Positions 20,756-34,051 of a stretch of DNA of 64,000 nucleotides are shown piece by piece. The DNA lies in the NCBI GenBank assembly GCA_002914805.1, contig JXTB01000130.1, positions 629,954-693,953 on the forward strand, in the 5' to 3' direction. The stretch's first letter is position 1. Every line of letters starts with the position of its first letter. The notes under the pieces are model-generated. The model had not been told where the DNA came from. It saw only the letters and a list, made by a program, of their open reading frames with translations, and did no database searches. The DNA comes from Parasponia andersonii. Its lineage: Eukaryota; Streptophyta; Magnoliopsida; Rosales; Cannabaceae. A program made the position numbers and the translations under genes.

Positions 20756-21204
20756 TCTAAAATATTAATTCATAAACCAATTGGCCAATCCGCTAAACCG
20801 TGCAATTTGTATATGTTGACTTTGGTCAAATTGTACTTATATTTTGCGGTGAGATTTTGGTAATTTATTGAGTTTTAACAATTTATACAAATATTGAACT
20901 AAATACATTCAAAATAATAATACATAAAGAGTAATTTTAATATAGTCTAAATATTTTTAAAAAATAAACATACTTAAAACTTACAATAAAATATAAAATT
21001 TTAGTTATTTGAAACTTAAATTAAATCTAAATCGAAATGTAAAAACAATCTTAAAGTCTAAGACATTTAAACAAATTACAATACAAACAATGATCTTAAG
21101 TAAAATGGCTTAATGAAAGTAATACATGCCATAATAATAATAAAAAATTCAACTTAAGATGCTACGAAAACAAACTAACATTACATATATAAAAAAAAGG
21201 ATAA
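20756..21204. other. AT-rich spacer
   Basis: I see no gene. Long A/T-only stretches. Confidence 0.45.
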
Positions 21205-21268
21205 TATCTCTTTTATATTGTGTATTTTGACATTTTGTACAGTTTGTACCTCATGTTTTAGTTATTAT
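21205..21268. repeat. Fragment of a second MITE copy of the same family
   Basis: GTATTTTGACATTTTGTACAG and GTTTTAGTTATTATTG match the left arm of the MITE at 20390-20743. The fragment stops where the LTR at 21269 begins, so the LTR element probably inserted into it. Confidence 0.45.
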
Positions 21269-23160
21269 TGTTACAATTCAAAACTCGGCCAGTGGCAGAA
21301 GGAGAATTTCACAAATATGGGAAATTCCTTGAATTATTTGAAAAGTGAAAAAAAAGTTTTAGTTTGATAAGCAGTCCATTTTAATAAAATATTTGGAATT
21401 TTATCCCGTGAACCTCTCCCACAGTTCGTATACACCATTAAATATAGATTGAATAATAATTTAAAAACGCAAAATCAAATATAAGTCCAAACATCATCAT
21501 CATCATCCACGCTAAAAATCAAACACCAGAATGGCATACATAAGTTCACAGACAAAGACAGAGTGTAGTAATCTTGGTTCAATGCTAATACAAAACCCAA
21601 CAATCCAAACACCAAGCTTCTAGCATTATCTAGAAATGAACTATAGTCAAGATGACCTCTTACTCATCTTGATCACCAAGATTGCACCAGACACTACCTG
21701 AGAAAGAAGGTAGGGGGTGAGCATAAATTACCCAATAGGAAAAATAATTACCTTGGTCGAAAACATTTTATTGATGAAGAATTTCTGCATAGTTAGTTTA
21801 GTCCAAAACATACATATATATATAATCCAAACTGGAAATCCATATATATATATAAGGAGTGTAATCAAAACCATTCAATTCATATGCATATGACACAAAT
21901 CAATCCATACTCATAAGCTCACATTCTCTCATCTATAGAAACCCAGGATGATGGTACTAAGTGTACCTAACAGCCTGCCTGACACCTAAGCCCATACCCG
22001 GAGAGGACACCCATGTGTCGCCTTCCAAACCTGTAGGGGCAACTGAATTGCCTATGCCTGCCTACCCCATGTAGGTTTACGGACTCTACACTGATGGTAG
22101 AGCACGCAACGCCACACTGTAAACATACGATGCAAACACGGTACTCATATATGATCCAATGACACGTGCAATATAGAACTGAAGTGTGAAATAATCATGC
22201 TCGGGTTTTTCAATAAAATCAGCACACTTGGTTTTATAGGAAAACGGGCAGCATAACGACCCTATTTTTAATATACCTAAAATAACCTGTACTCAGAAAA
22301 TTCCCAGAACAATACAATATGTATACATCATATAATCAATTCCCATCACATATGTTCAAGAAAACCAAAATTCACACTTGTTCTCATATCTTGCAGAAAA
22401 AAAATTTTATTCGAAAACGATATAAAATAGAGGTAATTAAGTCCTTACCTTGCTCTAATAGTAATATCATGCTATTAAATCCTCAAGGTATTATTGACGA
22501 TTGCTCGGAGGGTTGGGGACCAATTCCAAGCCCTCGATCGTCATCTTAAGAAAAATCAACTTCTCAACGGAGTTTCAATTTCATAAGCGGACCTCTTCAC
22601 TGAATTCTTAGCACCCAAAATAACTATATTAGATATATAACTTGTCCAGTTCGGGTCCAAGCCCACACCGGACTAGTGGCATGCAAAATGAGGCAAAATC
22701 TTCACTGTCTGATCTCGATTTCCGTGCCAGTCACCAAACATAGGCAATATATATATATATCAAACTTCCCCCTTTTCTTGAGTATAGTCCAAAAATGACG
22801 ACAAAAACATAATTCAACGGCTGGATCAAAAAAGCAAACTCAAGCTTAAAACATTCCAAAAATGACAACTTTTGATTCAGATATTATGGAGTTAAGATAT
22901 ATATACCTTGAGCTTCCTCTCTACGAGACGAATCCGACGACTCTGGTTTGAGGTCGAACAGTGGCCGGAATCGTCACTGGTGATGAAAACTATTCTGCGG
23001 CCACTTTCTCTTCTCCGGTGATGACGAGCAGTTCCAGCAGCTCCTGGAGGTTAGCCGCAGGCTCGCGGTGGCCTAGGGAAGACTCGCCAGTGGTCTTCTC
23101 GGCTGGACGATGGCGGGAGGTAGGGCAGCGACTTCCCCTGTTCTCGGCCGAGCGTGCGCC

Positions 23161-23204
<44 letters not shown>

Positions 23205-23412
23205 GACAAGGCACATGGCTCTGTTTTATGGTGCAGTGCCATTTTTCAAAAATTGCACATAAGTCCCCAAATTTTCAAATCTCTATCGATTCTGTCCCCT
23301 AAAATTGTAATTTAGTACTTCTATACAAAATTTTTGCAATTTAATCCCCCCAATATTATATCTGAAAAATTGGTAAAATGTCCAAATTACTCCCAAAATT
23401 TGGATTTTTACA
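21269..23412 (-). repeat. 3' LTR of Tekay/Del-like element A
   Basis: On the minus strand it starts TGTAAAAATCC directly after the polypurine run AAGGAGGGGAGAA (complement of 23413-23425) and ends near TTGTAACA at 21269. Length is about 2.1 kb, usual for this lineage. It contains a GA microsatellite at 23166-23201, and part of it recurs at 2796-3070. Confidence 0.7.
23166..23201. repeat. (AG)n microsatellite
   Basis: About 18 uninterrupted AG units within the LTR. Confidence 0.95.
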
Positions 23413-23488
23413 TTCTCCCCTCCTTAAAAGAATTTCCTCCCGAAATTCAAAATACAAGTCAAGGTTTACATCACAATATAACTTCTGA

Positions 23489-26400
23489 CTAAAAGTTAAA
23501 CAAATAAGGGTATCTCTCGTACATCTCCGTCTCGAGTTCCCAAGTAGCCTCGTCTTCTTTGTGATGTTCCCAAAGCACCTTGACAACTCTCTGTTGCGAA
23601 GCACCTTCAACTCTTTAGCCAACGAGCGAATAGGCTGCTCTTCATAGGACACATCTTCTTGGATCGGTACATGCATGTATTGAACAATATGAGATGGGTC
23701 CGACATGTACTTTTTCAATATCGACACATGAAACACATTATGCACGTGACCTAATTGTACAGGTAGATTCAAGTGATATGCCACATGTCTAATTCTCTCA
23801 GTGATCTCAAAAGGACTAATATAACTTGGAGCAAGCTTACCTTTAACTCCAAATCTTGTAACACCTCGCCTTGGAGTCACTTTCAAGAATACGGAATCCC
23901 TAGTATCGAACTCTACCTCATGCCTCTTAGAGTCAGCATAACTCTTTTGGTGATTCTGAATCTCTTTGAGTCTCTCATGGATATCTTTGTCCTGGATATT
24001 CTTGATCTTCTCAGTAGTCTCTTCAATCAGTTTAGGTCCAAGAGTAACACACTGTTGGGGTTCTGCCCAACACAAAGGTGACCTACATGTCCTTCCATAC
24101 AATACTTCATATGGAGCCACACCCTCACCGGTCTAGTAACTGTTATTGTAAGCGAATTCCACTAAAGGAAGATGATCATCCCAGTTCCTGCCAAAATCCA
24201 GTATGCAATAACGTAGCATGTCGTCAAGAATCTGAATGGTCCTTTCAGACTGACCATCTGACTCTTGATGGTGAGCCGTACTGATATCCAATTGCTCCAA
24301 AACTTAGAAGTAAACCTTGGATCTCTGTCGGAGACTGTGATTGAAGGCACACCATGCAAGCATATGATGTTCTCCATATACAGTCTACTGAGCTTAGTAA
24401 GTGAGTAGTCCATTCGGATCGGTATAAAGTGAGCATTCTTTGCCAGCCGATCGACCATCACCTAAACTGTATCATTCTTCCTCAAGGTCTTTGGAAAATG
24501 GGTCACGAAGTCCATTGTAATCTTGTCCCACTTCCATTCCAGAATTGGCAACGGCTGAAGTAATCCAGCTGGCCTCAGGTGTTTAGCCTTAACTTGCTGA
24601 CAAGTCAAACACTTAGCCATAAAGATAGCTACATCCTTCTTCATACTTTTTCACCAATACTGCCGTTCAAGTCCCAGTACATCTTGGTACTACCTGGATG
24701 TACTACAAACCTTGATTTGTGAGCCTCTATTAGAATGGTTTCTCGAAGATAGGGTCATTAGCTACAGCCAACTTCCCACTGAAAAGAAAAAACCCTTCTC
24801 TGTTAGTGCTCTAACCATCTAATAGTTCACCATTCTGAAGCTAGTTCCAGATTGTCCTCAACTCCCTGTCTTGCCACTAACTCTGCTAGACAGTCTGGAG
24901 AAGTCATATTGAAATCACGATGTTGCTTAGGCAAGCAACGCCTTCATTTTCAAGGTACTGCAACTTGTAGTCACCAATCGCAACTGAGTTTCTCCAATCT
25001 TCAAACACCAGTGTAGCTAGTGCACCACGAGGCTTCCTACTCAGTGCATCAACTACAACATTAGCCTTACCAGGATGATATCGTAGGTCGAAGTCATAAT
25101 CCTCCATATACTCAACCCATCTTCATTGTCTCAAGTTCAGATCCTTCTAGATAAAGAGGTACTTCAAACTCTTATGATCGGAGAATATGTCGAATTTCAC
25201 ACCGTACAAGTAACATCGCCAAATCTTTAAGACAAAAATCACTGCTGCAAGCTCCAGATCATGGGTGGGATAGTTCTTCTCATGTGGCTTCAATTGACAA
25301 GAAGCATAAGCCACAACTCGACCATTTTGCATCAATACGCATCCAAAACTCGTCTTCGAAGCATCGGTATATACCATATAAGGCTTGTTACTATCAGGAA
25401 TAGTAAGAATAGGTGAAGTGGTTAAACTATACTTTAACATGATAAAAACTTCTTCACTTTCGTGATCCCAAACAAAATTGACATCCTTCCTGGTCAACTT
25501 CATCAAAGGCAAAGAAATTCTCGAGAAATCTTGCATAAAACCACGATAGTAGTCTGCCAAACCAAGGAAAATACGTACCTCCGTCACATTTCTCGGTCTT
25601 TCCCACTCCAAAATAGCTTCTATCTTAACAAGAACGACTGAAATACCTCCGTGAGAAATCATATGGCCCAAGAACTTCACTTCTGACATCTAAAAGTCAC
25701 ACTTCAATATCTTAGCGTACAACCAATGATCTCTCAAGCTCTTGAGTACTATCCCCAGATGTTCGGTATGCTCTTCTCGAGTCTTGGAATACACTAGGAT
25801 GCCATCAATGAACACAACCACAAAACAATCCAAAGAAAGCCTGAAAATCTGATTCATGAGGTCCATAAATACTGCAGGAGCATTCGTCAAACCAAACAGT
25901 ATCATCAGAAACTCAAAATGACCATATCGAGTTCTGAATGCTGTCTTAGGTATATCATCCTCCCTTATCTATAACTGATGATAACCAGATCTCAAATTGA
26001 TCTTGGAAAAGAGCCTTGAACCACCGAGTTGGTCCAATAACTCATCTATCCTGGGAAAAGGATACTTGTTCTTCATTGTCAACTGGTTCAACTTCTGGTA
26101 ATCCACACAAAATCTCAACGAACCATTAACTTTCTTTGCAAACAAAATAGGAGCACCCCAAGAGAAGTGCTACTACGAATGAAGCCTTTGGAAAGTAGGT
26201 CATCCAACTGATCTCTTAATTTTTCCATCTCAGCAGGAGCCATACGATAGGCTAGAATAGAAACTAGCTGAGCTCCATGAACTAGTTCAATACAGAACTC
26301 GATCTCCCTATCAGGTGGTAACCCCAGTATGTCTTCAGGAAACACCTCTGTATACTCACACACTACCGAAATCCATGGGTCTTAATCGTCTGTCATCACC

Positions 26401-26640
26401 TCGCCATCCATGGCAAAAAAGTTCCCATAACTCTCGAGTTTCTTCCTTCCACCCTTGCACACTTTCAAGACAGGACTAGGCGTCAACGGACTCATCCCAA
26501 CCTGATAGACAATAGGTTACCCATCACTAGGAAAAAGAGTCACCCACTTCTTACGACAGTCTACAATGGCTTGATACTTCGACAACCAATCCATACCGAG
26601 TATCACATCATGCTATCCTATCAGCAACACAATCAAATCA
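23489..26640 (-). pseudogene. pol: Pol of Tekay/Del-like element A (protease tail to chromodomain), truncated
   Basis: Minus-strand order: protease end NDVILGMDWLSKYQAIVDCRKKWVTL near 26600, RT start FPEDILGLPPDREIEF and YRMAPAEMEKLRDQL, RT active site [10 protein letters not shown] near 25810, RNase H ([26 protein letters not shown] near 25300; [13 protein letters not shown]), integrase ([36 protein letters not shown]), then FHVSILKKYMSDPSH and a chromodomain-like tail in a shifted frame near 23580-23489 (VVKVLWEHHKEDEATWE) ending in TAG at 23489. The second catalytic Asp of RT is Gly, so the enzyme would be dead even without the stops. The element stops abruptly near 26640; gag and the 5' LTR are absent. 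Confidence 0.85.
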
Positions 26641-26644
26641 GCAA

Positions 26645-28715
26645 GAAGCAATAAAAAAAAGTGGCCTTAGTCTTTTACTAATGGTAGGAATAACAAGTAT
26701 ATGCAGTAAACTTGTTGCAACAACAAATTTGTTCATAATAAGCAAAGGTAAGAGATTTATACTCACTTGTCATTTTTGTGGTGTTAAACGTCACATTCGA
26801 CTTAGATGTTTTACCATGATAAGTTTTATGGAAAATAATTGTTTTAAAAAATGATTTTTGGAATCACCTCAAAGAAAAACTCCAAAATTAAAAATTGATT
26901 TAAGAAATAATTCAAGAAAGATATGGGTAAGAAAGACTGATCCTAATTATTTTACCTCCTTTACTTGTCTAAGAACTAGTGCTACTAGCTTGTAGTATTT
27001 TGATAGTGGTTGTTCCAGATATATGATAGGTGATAAGTCCATCCTAACCAACTACAAAATTGTCACTGAAGGTTTAGTGACATTTGGTGATGGTGTGAGG
27101 GGCAAAGTTCTCAACATTAGAACTCTTAACATTGATGGTTTCCTAGAATTGAAGAGGGTGATGTATGCAGAAGGACTGAAGTCTAATTTAATTAGAATAA
27201 GTCAACTATACGACTTAAATTTGAACGTGCAATTTATTGATAAGAGGTGTCAAGTCTTGGACATTTCAAGTAAGTGTGTGTTAGAAGGTTTCAAATCTTT
27301 AGATAATTGTTATACTATCTCTCCTAGCACATATACATGTCATAAAACTTCTCTGAATAATTCTAATTTGTGGTATAAAAGACTTGGTCACTTGAATTTC
27401 AAAGCATAAAGAAAATTGGAAAGCATTGGTATCGTTTGTGGTTTACCATCTCTTGGTAAACAATCTTGTAATTGTATAGACTATGTCAATATGGTAAGTA
27501 ATAGAATTTCACATACAAGGTGATTCAATAGATTTCAATATCAAAGGTAATAGAATTCTTACATATGGATCTGATAGGCCCTATGCAAATAGAAATTGTG
27601 GCAGGAAAATGTTACATCTTTGTTTATGTTGATGACTTTTCTAGGTTCGCCTAGGTTGCATTTTTGAGAGAAAAATCTAATAATTTTTATGCTCTCAAGA
27701 GTCTATGTTCGAAATTGAAAAATGAGAAAAATTGCAATATTGGCAAGATTGTGAGAATAAAAAGTGATTAAGGAAAAGAATTTGAGAATTTTGTTTTTAC
27801 TAAGTTTGTGATGATAATGGTATTGCTCATAAATTTTTTGTTCCTAAAACACCACAGCAAAATGGTGTTGTGAAAAGGAAGAATCATACCTCATAGGAAA
27901 TAGCCTGTTTGATGTTGGATAGGAAGAGATTACCAAAAAAGTTGTTGGCTGAAGCTATAAGCATGGCTTGTCACACCATAAATCATATTTATTTGAGACC
28001 AGGTACCAAAATCACACCATATGAGATCTAGAAAGGAAAGAGACCCAATGTAAGCTACTTTCATATCTTTGGTAGCACATGTTACATTTTGAAGTATCGT
28101 GAACATTTGGGTAAGTTTGATATCAAATTGATATTGGTGTATTTCTTGGTTATTCAAATAATAGTAGAATATATCGTGCATATAACATGAGAAGTCAAAC
28201 TATTATGGAGTCTGCTACTATGGTTATTGATGATTATTATGATCTTTCAGAATTTCAAAGGAAGAAGTCATGAAAAGTAGAACCTATTATTGCAACAACA
28301 GATTCAGTTAAGAAACTGATATTACAACAACAGAATCATAGGTTGTATCTACTAATCCAAAAATTCATGAATTATCCATAAAGGATGATATTCCAGAAAA
28401 GAACCATCTTCTAGAAAGAAGAAAAATCACCCAATAGATCTCACTCTTGGTAAGCTTAATGATACCATGGTCATAAGGAAGTATGTTTGTTTTGTTTCTA
28501 TGGTTGAGTCTAAGAATATTAAAGAGGTATAATTTATGAGTTTTGGGTAAAGGCTATGTAAGAAGAGTTAGAACAATTTTCTCATAATGATGTTTGGACT
28601 CTTGTTCCTAGACCAAGTCCTACGAATGTCATTGGTACAAAATGGATCTTTAAAAATAAATCTAATGAATTTGGTAATGTTGTAAGGAATAAAGCAAGAT
28701 TGGTTGCCCAGGGAT
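26645..28715 (+). pseudogene. Copia C1: gag end, protease, integrase and start of RT
   Basis: A CCHC zinc knuckle (CHFCGVKRHIRLRC) at 26768-26809 ends gag. Protease begins near 26999 with FDSGCSRYMIGDKS, keeping the catalytic DSG, and runs VTFGDGVRGKVLNIRTL to LWYKRLGHLNF at the integrase start. Integrase continues broken (HRKNHTS-like region, then LPNxxxAEAISMACHTINHIYLR near 27950). RT starts near 28630 (IGTKWIFKNKSNEFGNVVRNKARLVAQG) and is cut at 28715 by a solo LTR. The wording of the motifs fits the SIRE/Maximus type of Ty1/copia. The 5' LTR and most of gag are missing at the junction with element A near 26640. Several stops and frameshifts are present. Confidence 0.85.
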
Positions 28716-31685
28716 TGTAACACCCTCTAGTTTAACCATATTATCATATACAGTCAAACTATGAAGTATTGTTCTTTGTTCTACCATATCTTTCATTTTG
28801 ATAAAAAGGTGGCCAATTCTGAACTTTCTAAAACCTTTAAACAAAAGAAACTGCATAACATTTCTTGTTAAAAGTTTCTTTACAAAATGTATAATCAAAA
28901 GAGGTTTTCACCAGTCTATTTTGCCATCAGTAGTAGTATTTACATTACACCAAAATATCTCAAAACAAAAATGTTGCCCACAAGTTAAGCTCGTTTACAT
29001 CTGTATGATTATGGTGACAAAAGACAAGCCAGGTAACTAGCTAGTCAAAACCTAAATGTTCCTCCTCATCTATATCACAAGACTAAAATGAGCTAAAGCT
29101 CATTAAGTAAAAACTATGCAAGCTTATGTATGCTTTAAAATCTCATAAAGTTCTGATTGTACCCTTTTCTTTCTTAAACATTTGAGTCCATGAATTTTTC
29201 TTAAAAATTATTCATAGTTGGCCCCTTAGCATATTGCTTATCCCGTAAGTCGATAGGCCATGATAACATTAGGCAGAAACTCTAGCTAAGAGTAAAAATA
29301 AGGTGTGACCGTTGTGTGAGATTTTTGACAACTCTTTCCCCCATCAAAGGGGTATCCCACACTGCGCTAATATTGTCCTGCTTCAATGAGACACATCATA
29401 AGATCCGCAAGTCTCGCTTCAACTAGAGTGTCTGCATCAACAGACTTACCTACCCAGCTCCAACAGCCTAGAAATTGCAATTAAAACTTATCTTATAAAA
29501 TTGGTACAATGGTACTCACTTTCAAATACTCTTAAAATAAAATTCTCAATTTGCATGCAAGACGTGCCATGCAGATGCCATTTCATAACTTTTAAGAATA
29601 AGTAAGTTTCACATAACAACATCTTCCATATAGTCCTTATGATGAAGTTGTAAGTCTTTACTTACCTCGTGTCCTGAATAGGAAAGACTCAATATCTTCT
29701 AGAGATTGGTGTGCTAATCACCTGTCATAAATTACAATTATTGAAGATGCACATTTTACAAAAATAATGCATTAAGATACTTGAACAAGATTGAAATAAT
29801 AACTTTCACTAAAGTAGGAAACTTGATCTTAAAATGACTCAAACGCATATAAATCTCTTAAGGTACTTGGCAGTCAACAAATAGTATTGAAAACTGTTCA
29901 AAATTATTAAAATATGAATGCTAGTTCATTAGCACAAAATGATCCAAAATGGCACATAATTTTGTAAAAACTAGTCCATTTGCTCCTAAATGGTGTCATT
30001 TCATTTTAAAAATATTTGGACAGCACATTCCCTATTTTTAGGACATTTTCACATGATTAAAGTCATGGTTTTACACCTGCAATAACAATTAACAATCTAA
30101 TTCCCACATATAAATATCGAAGAGGATCACTTAGAACAACCTAAGTGGACTTGAATTCCTTTCAATTTACACAAAGTTTAAATGACTTTCACACTTATGT
30201 ACCATCACAACCAGCCATTAAATGAGTGTAATAAATAATAGGATCAATAAAATATACAATATAAGTTTAAGAAATCAGATTAGAAATATGGAAAACTTAA
30301 TCTATCACACATAAAAATACTTAAATCTATAAATAACAAACTTTGGGGTCTTAGGTTTAACTTTAATCCTCCACCTAAATTTTATATTTCTAACTATACA
30401 TAAGGGTTCTTAGGACCATTATTTATCAAATAATAGCTTTGGTTTAAGAGCTGAAACAAAATAATTTCACTACAAATTCAAACTCCCACTTAAACCTTAC
30501 CTCGACTAGTTTGAGTTTTTGTTGGAGCTCTTGCCTTCTACCTCCACCAAACTAATTCTCAAGGCTTAAAATTAGATTTTAGGACTCAAGAGGACTTGAA
30601 GGAACCATTATTTAAGTGGTAGCAAGTGGAGAATTGAAATTAAAGAAAAAGACATAGGAAGAAGAACTAGTAGAATTACCTTGATTAGTTTTGGTCTATC
30701 TTGCTTTCTAGGGCTCCAATTTGAGTTCTACCATTTGGAAACACTTAAAAATGTTGAGGGAAGTTGAGAGAAGTCAAAAAAATTATTTGAGAGTTTCAGG
30801 TCGTGGCTGGAGAGAAAGGAGAAGAAAATGACCAAATTTGATCTAAAAGTGATACCTAATGACTAAGAATTTGCATAACTTAAATTCTAAGGGATATTTT
30901 GCTCATTACTTTCCATGTGTCCAGCTCTAAAACATTCTTAATATAGTCACCACATTGCTGGCCACTCCTATACACACAAGTATAGACCAAAATGATAAAA
31001 CTTAGCTTAGAAAGTGAAATCTAGTCATACTTTGACTTATGATCTTATATGGCCAATCTTATTGTAATTTGGTGGAACCTAGTCCCATAACCAATAATTA
31101 AACATAAAAATAAGTCAATTACACTCCAATTAACAATGCAAATATAGTATTAGCACTCAATTATTAGAATGCACAAAAACGACATTACGCGCTTAAGCCT
31201 AATCTAAGCTAGCTTAGTACAACTAAATACGAATTAGTGTCCTGAATGCCACCTTGTGCTTACCTAGAACTGAAAAATAAAATGCTATAAATGAGTCTTA
31301 GACATTGAATCAAGCCTATTTGACGTGTTAAACACACAATGAATTCGGCTCCGTAATGCGTGAAAATTACATTTTATCGAAAATTACTATTTGACAAAGT
31401 TATCAATAAGTATGATCTTAATGCATGTGCACATAGCATTGCTTTCATAATTATATTCTTTGTTCTTTTAGCACACCGAGCTCTTTCTCTGAGGTTATTG
31501 AACCTTTACATTACATTGGGACACTTCAACAATCATTAGTGTAATAGCATATATGTAAATGCACATAACATAATGAATAAACATGTTACTATGAAAGTTG
31601 TATTAATGACTTCTAGATGCCTAACATGCGATTAGAACATGTTTATTATTGGCTTAGTATGCATGTGAGAATCTTGGGCACCACA
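28716..31685 (-). repeat. Solo LTR (about 2.97 kb) inserted in the RT of copia C1
   Basis: On the minus strand it starts TGTGGTGCCCAAG (31685) and ends GAGGGTGTTACA (28716), the termini usual for Tekay/Del-type gypsy LTRs. The RT frame of C1 stops at 28715 and resumes after 31686 (TQIEGINFDETFA), so the insertion is precise. Flanking pentamers GGGAT and TAGAT agree at only three of five positions. The same LTR start appears on the plus strand at 63857. No internal region is present, as expected after LTR-LTR recombination. Confidence 0.75.
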
Positions 31686-33000
31686 TAGATGTACTCAAAT
31701 TGAGGGTATTAACTTTGATGAAACATTTGCACTAATTGCTAGATTAGAGTCTATTAGGTTACTTCTTGCAATAGCTTATGTCATAGGTTTCAAATTATAT
31801 CAAATGGATGTTAAAAATGCTTTTCTGAGTGGTATTTTGAATAAAAATGTATATATTGAATAGCCCAAAGGATTTGAAGACCTATGCTTGCCTAATCATG
31901 TTTTCAAATTAGAAAAAGCAATGTATAGGCTAAAGCAAGCTCTTAGGGCTTGGTATAAGAGATTGACAATTTTCTTGATTGAAAGAGATTACAAGAGAAG
32001 GAGAGTGGCAAAACACTTTTTATCAAACACTTTGATTTTGGTATTATCATTGCTCAGGTATATATGGATGATATAGCATTTCGCTTTACCTTTAAATCTG
32101 AAGTACAAGAGTTTGTCAATCAAATGAATCAAGAATTGGAGAAGAACATGGTTAGAGAGCTCATATATTTTTTAGGTTTGTAGGTGAAATATCTTGAGGA
32201 TGGCATTTTCATTTTTCAAGCCAAGTATACCAAGAATCTTACTTCTGAGTTTGGACTTGAAAAAGCCAAACATTTCTATACTTCCATGAGCACAACACTG
32301 AAGTTGACAAAAGATGAAGGAGAGATAAGTGTTGATCTAACATTGTATAGGAGCATGATAGGTAGTCCTCTTTACCTTACTACTAGTCATCTTGATATAT
32401 CTTACAATGTTGGTGTGTGTGCAAGATGCTAGAGTAATCCTAAGGGATCTCATACTATACTGTTAAGAGAATTATGTACTACATGAATGATACTTTTGAT
32501 TATTGTATTTGGTATTCTAGGGATACTAACATGAATCTTACAGGATATGGTGATGTGAACTGGGCAAGCAATGTAGATGATAGAAAGAGTACTAGTGGTA
32601 GTGGTTTCAACCTTAGAAACAACTTAGTTTATTGGCAGAAGAAGAACAGAATTCAATTTCTTTGTCTACTGCTGAGGCTGAATACATTTCTATTGGAAGT
32701 TATTGTACACAATATTTCTCGATGAAACAGATGCTTGCTGACTATTACTTCGATATAGATGTTATGATTATATTTTATGATAATAGAAGTGCTATAATAT
32801 CTTAAAAAATCCAATGTCACATTCTAGGAAAAAGTATATAGTCATCAGTCATTATTCCACAAAGGGAATTGGTTGAGAATAAAACATTAATTCTGGAACA
32901 TGTTGAAACTAAAAATTAGATTACAGATATTTTCACCAAAGTTCTTGATTTTAAAAAATTTGATTCCTTGAGGCAAGCCTTAAGAATCTGTTTTGTTTAA
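31686..33000 (+). pseudogene. Copia C1: rest of RT and RNase H
   Basis: The frame continues from 28715: TQIEGINFDETFALIARLESIRLLLAIAYVIGFKLYQMDVKNAFLSG, then FKLEKAMYRLKQALRAWYKRL, the active site YMDD at 32061-32072, LTKDEGEISVDLTLYRSMIGSPLYLT and the RNase H end with VNWASNVDDRKSTSGSGF and DIFTKVLDFKKFDSLRQAL. Catalytic Asps of RT are intact; stops and shifts at about 32075, 32430 and 32640 break the frame. Confidence 0.85.
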
Positions 33001-34051
33001 GTTGATTTTGTAATGTGTTTTTCAGTTTCAGCCAAAAATATTTCTTGTGAAAAAAAGGGTGTTGATAGAGATAAAATGATTATAAGAAATTTACATAATG
33101 TTTTTCCATTTTTTGTTATAAACTAGATTGTCTAATTATTTTGAATTGTTTTTTTTTTGACACTGAAATCTCCAAGTTATTAAATCTTAATGAATTTTTT
33201 GGATTGATTTTTAGCTAACCAGCTTTGATCTAATGATCTTTTAAAACATGGCTATGGAACAGGTCCCATGAATAGAAAGAATTACCTAATCTGAAGTGTA
33301 AAAGTCATCCTTGAGTAATTTGAGCCTCTATATCACCAATATGGAGAGGATAATCTACCATAGAAAATGGCTACCTCAGAGAGAGTGTAAAAACTACTAT
33401 CATGGGTACTTAAAATAAAGGCAGTAAGTAAATAAAAAATATATATATAAAATAAAATCGCCTATTACGTTGAAAACAACTATAAATCTGAGAAAATGAA
33501 AAAGGGTAAGTCAGCTGGTTTTTGATCTACTTTTTCATCTTGATTGTATAAATAAGGATGTTTATTTGCCAAAATTTTAATAATTTATTATAATTTTATA
33601 ATCTTTTCTATTTCAAGAATAAAGTTGATATAGTCTTCTTCCTTGTCATCTTTTTATCGAAATTATATCTAGAGTTTATGGAAATATATTGGCTAAAATT
33701 ATGTATTTTTTTGTGTGCCATTTTTCTTTGTAAATATTTAAAAAAGGGGCAGATTTTTAAAGAAAGTTTGCAATCTGATTTCTTCTCTTATTGCGACATG
33801 TCAATAACTTTCCTGTTTTACTCTAATAAATTAGTTTATGAATTTTGTGTTTGGGAAATCACCAAAAATTCATATTTGAATTTTGAATTTCCTAATTTAA
33901 TGGTAGATTGATTCTATAAATGTGGCTTAATTTCTAACCTAATTTTTTTTTATCTCATGAGCTTTCTCTCTTTTACCTTTGCAACAATCATTCATTTTTC
34001 TTCCTTTTTGCTTGTTTTGGGTTTTGAGTTTCAGATTCTTAGATAACAATA
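33001..34051 (+). other. C1 spacer with a probable internal promoter
   Basis: Between pol and the extra ORF. It includes AAAAAAAGGG at 33050-33059, a candidate TATA box (TGTATAAATAAGG near 33546) and a C/T-rich leader-like stretch at 33950-34040 before the ATG. The open frame at 33678-33911 looks like non-coding hydrophobic noise. Confidence 0.45.

Noticed and set aside
33060..34050. 3' LTR of copia C1 starting at TGTTGATAGAG after AAAAAAAGGG
   Set aside because: The C1 extra ORF continues downstream and resumes at 56411, and a better purine tract and LTR occur at 57297-58341; no matching LTR pair supports 33060.
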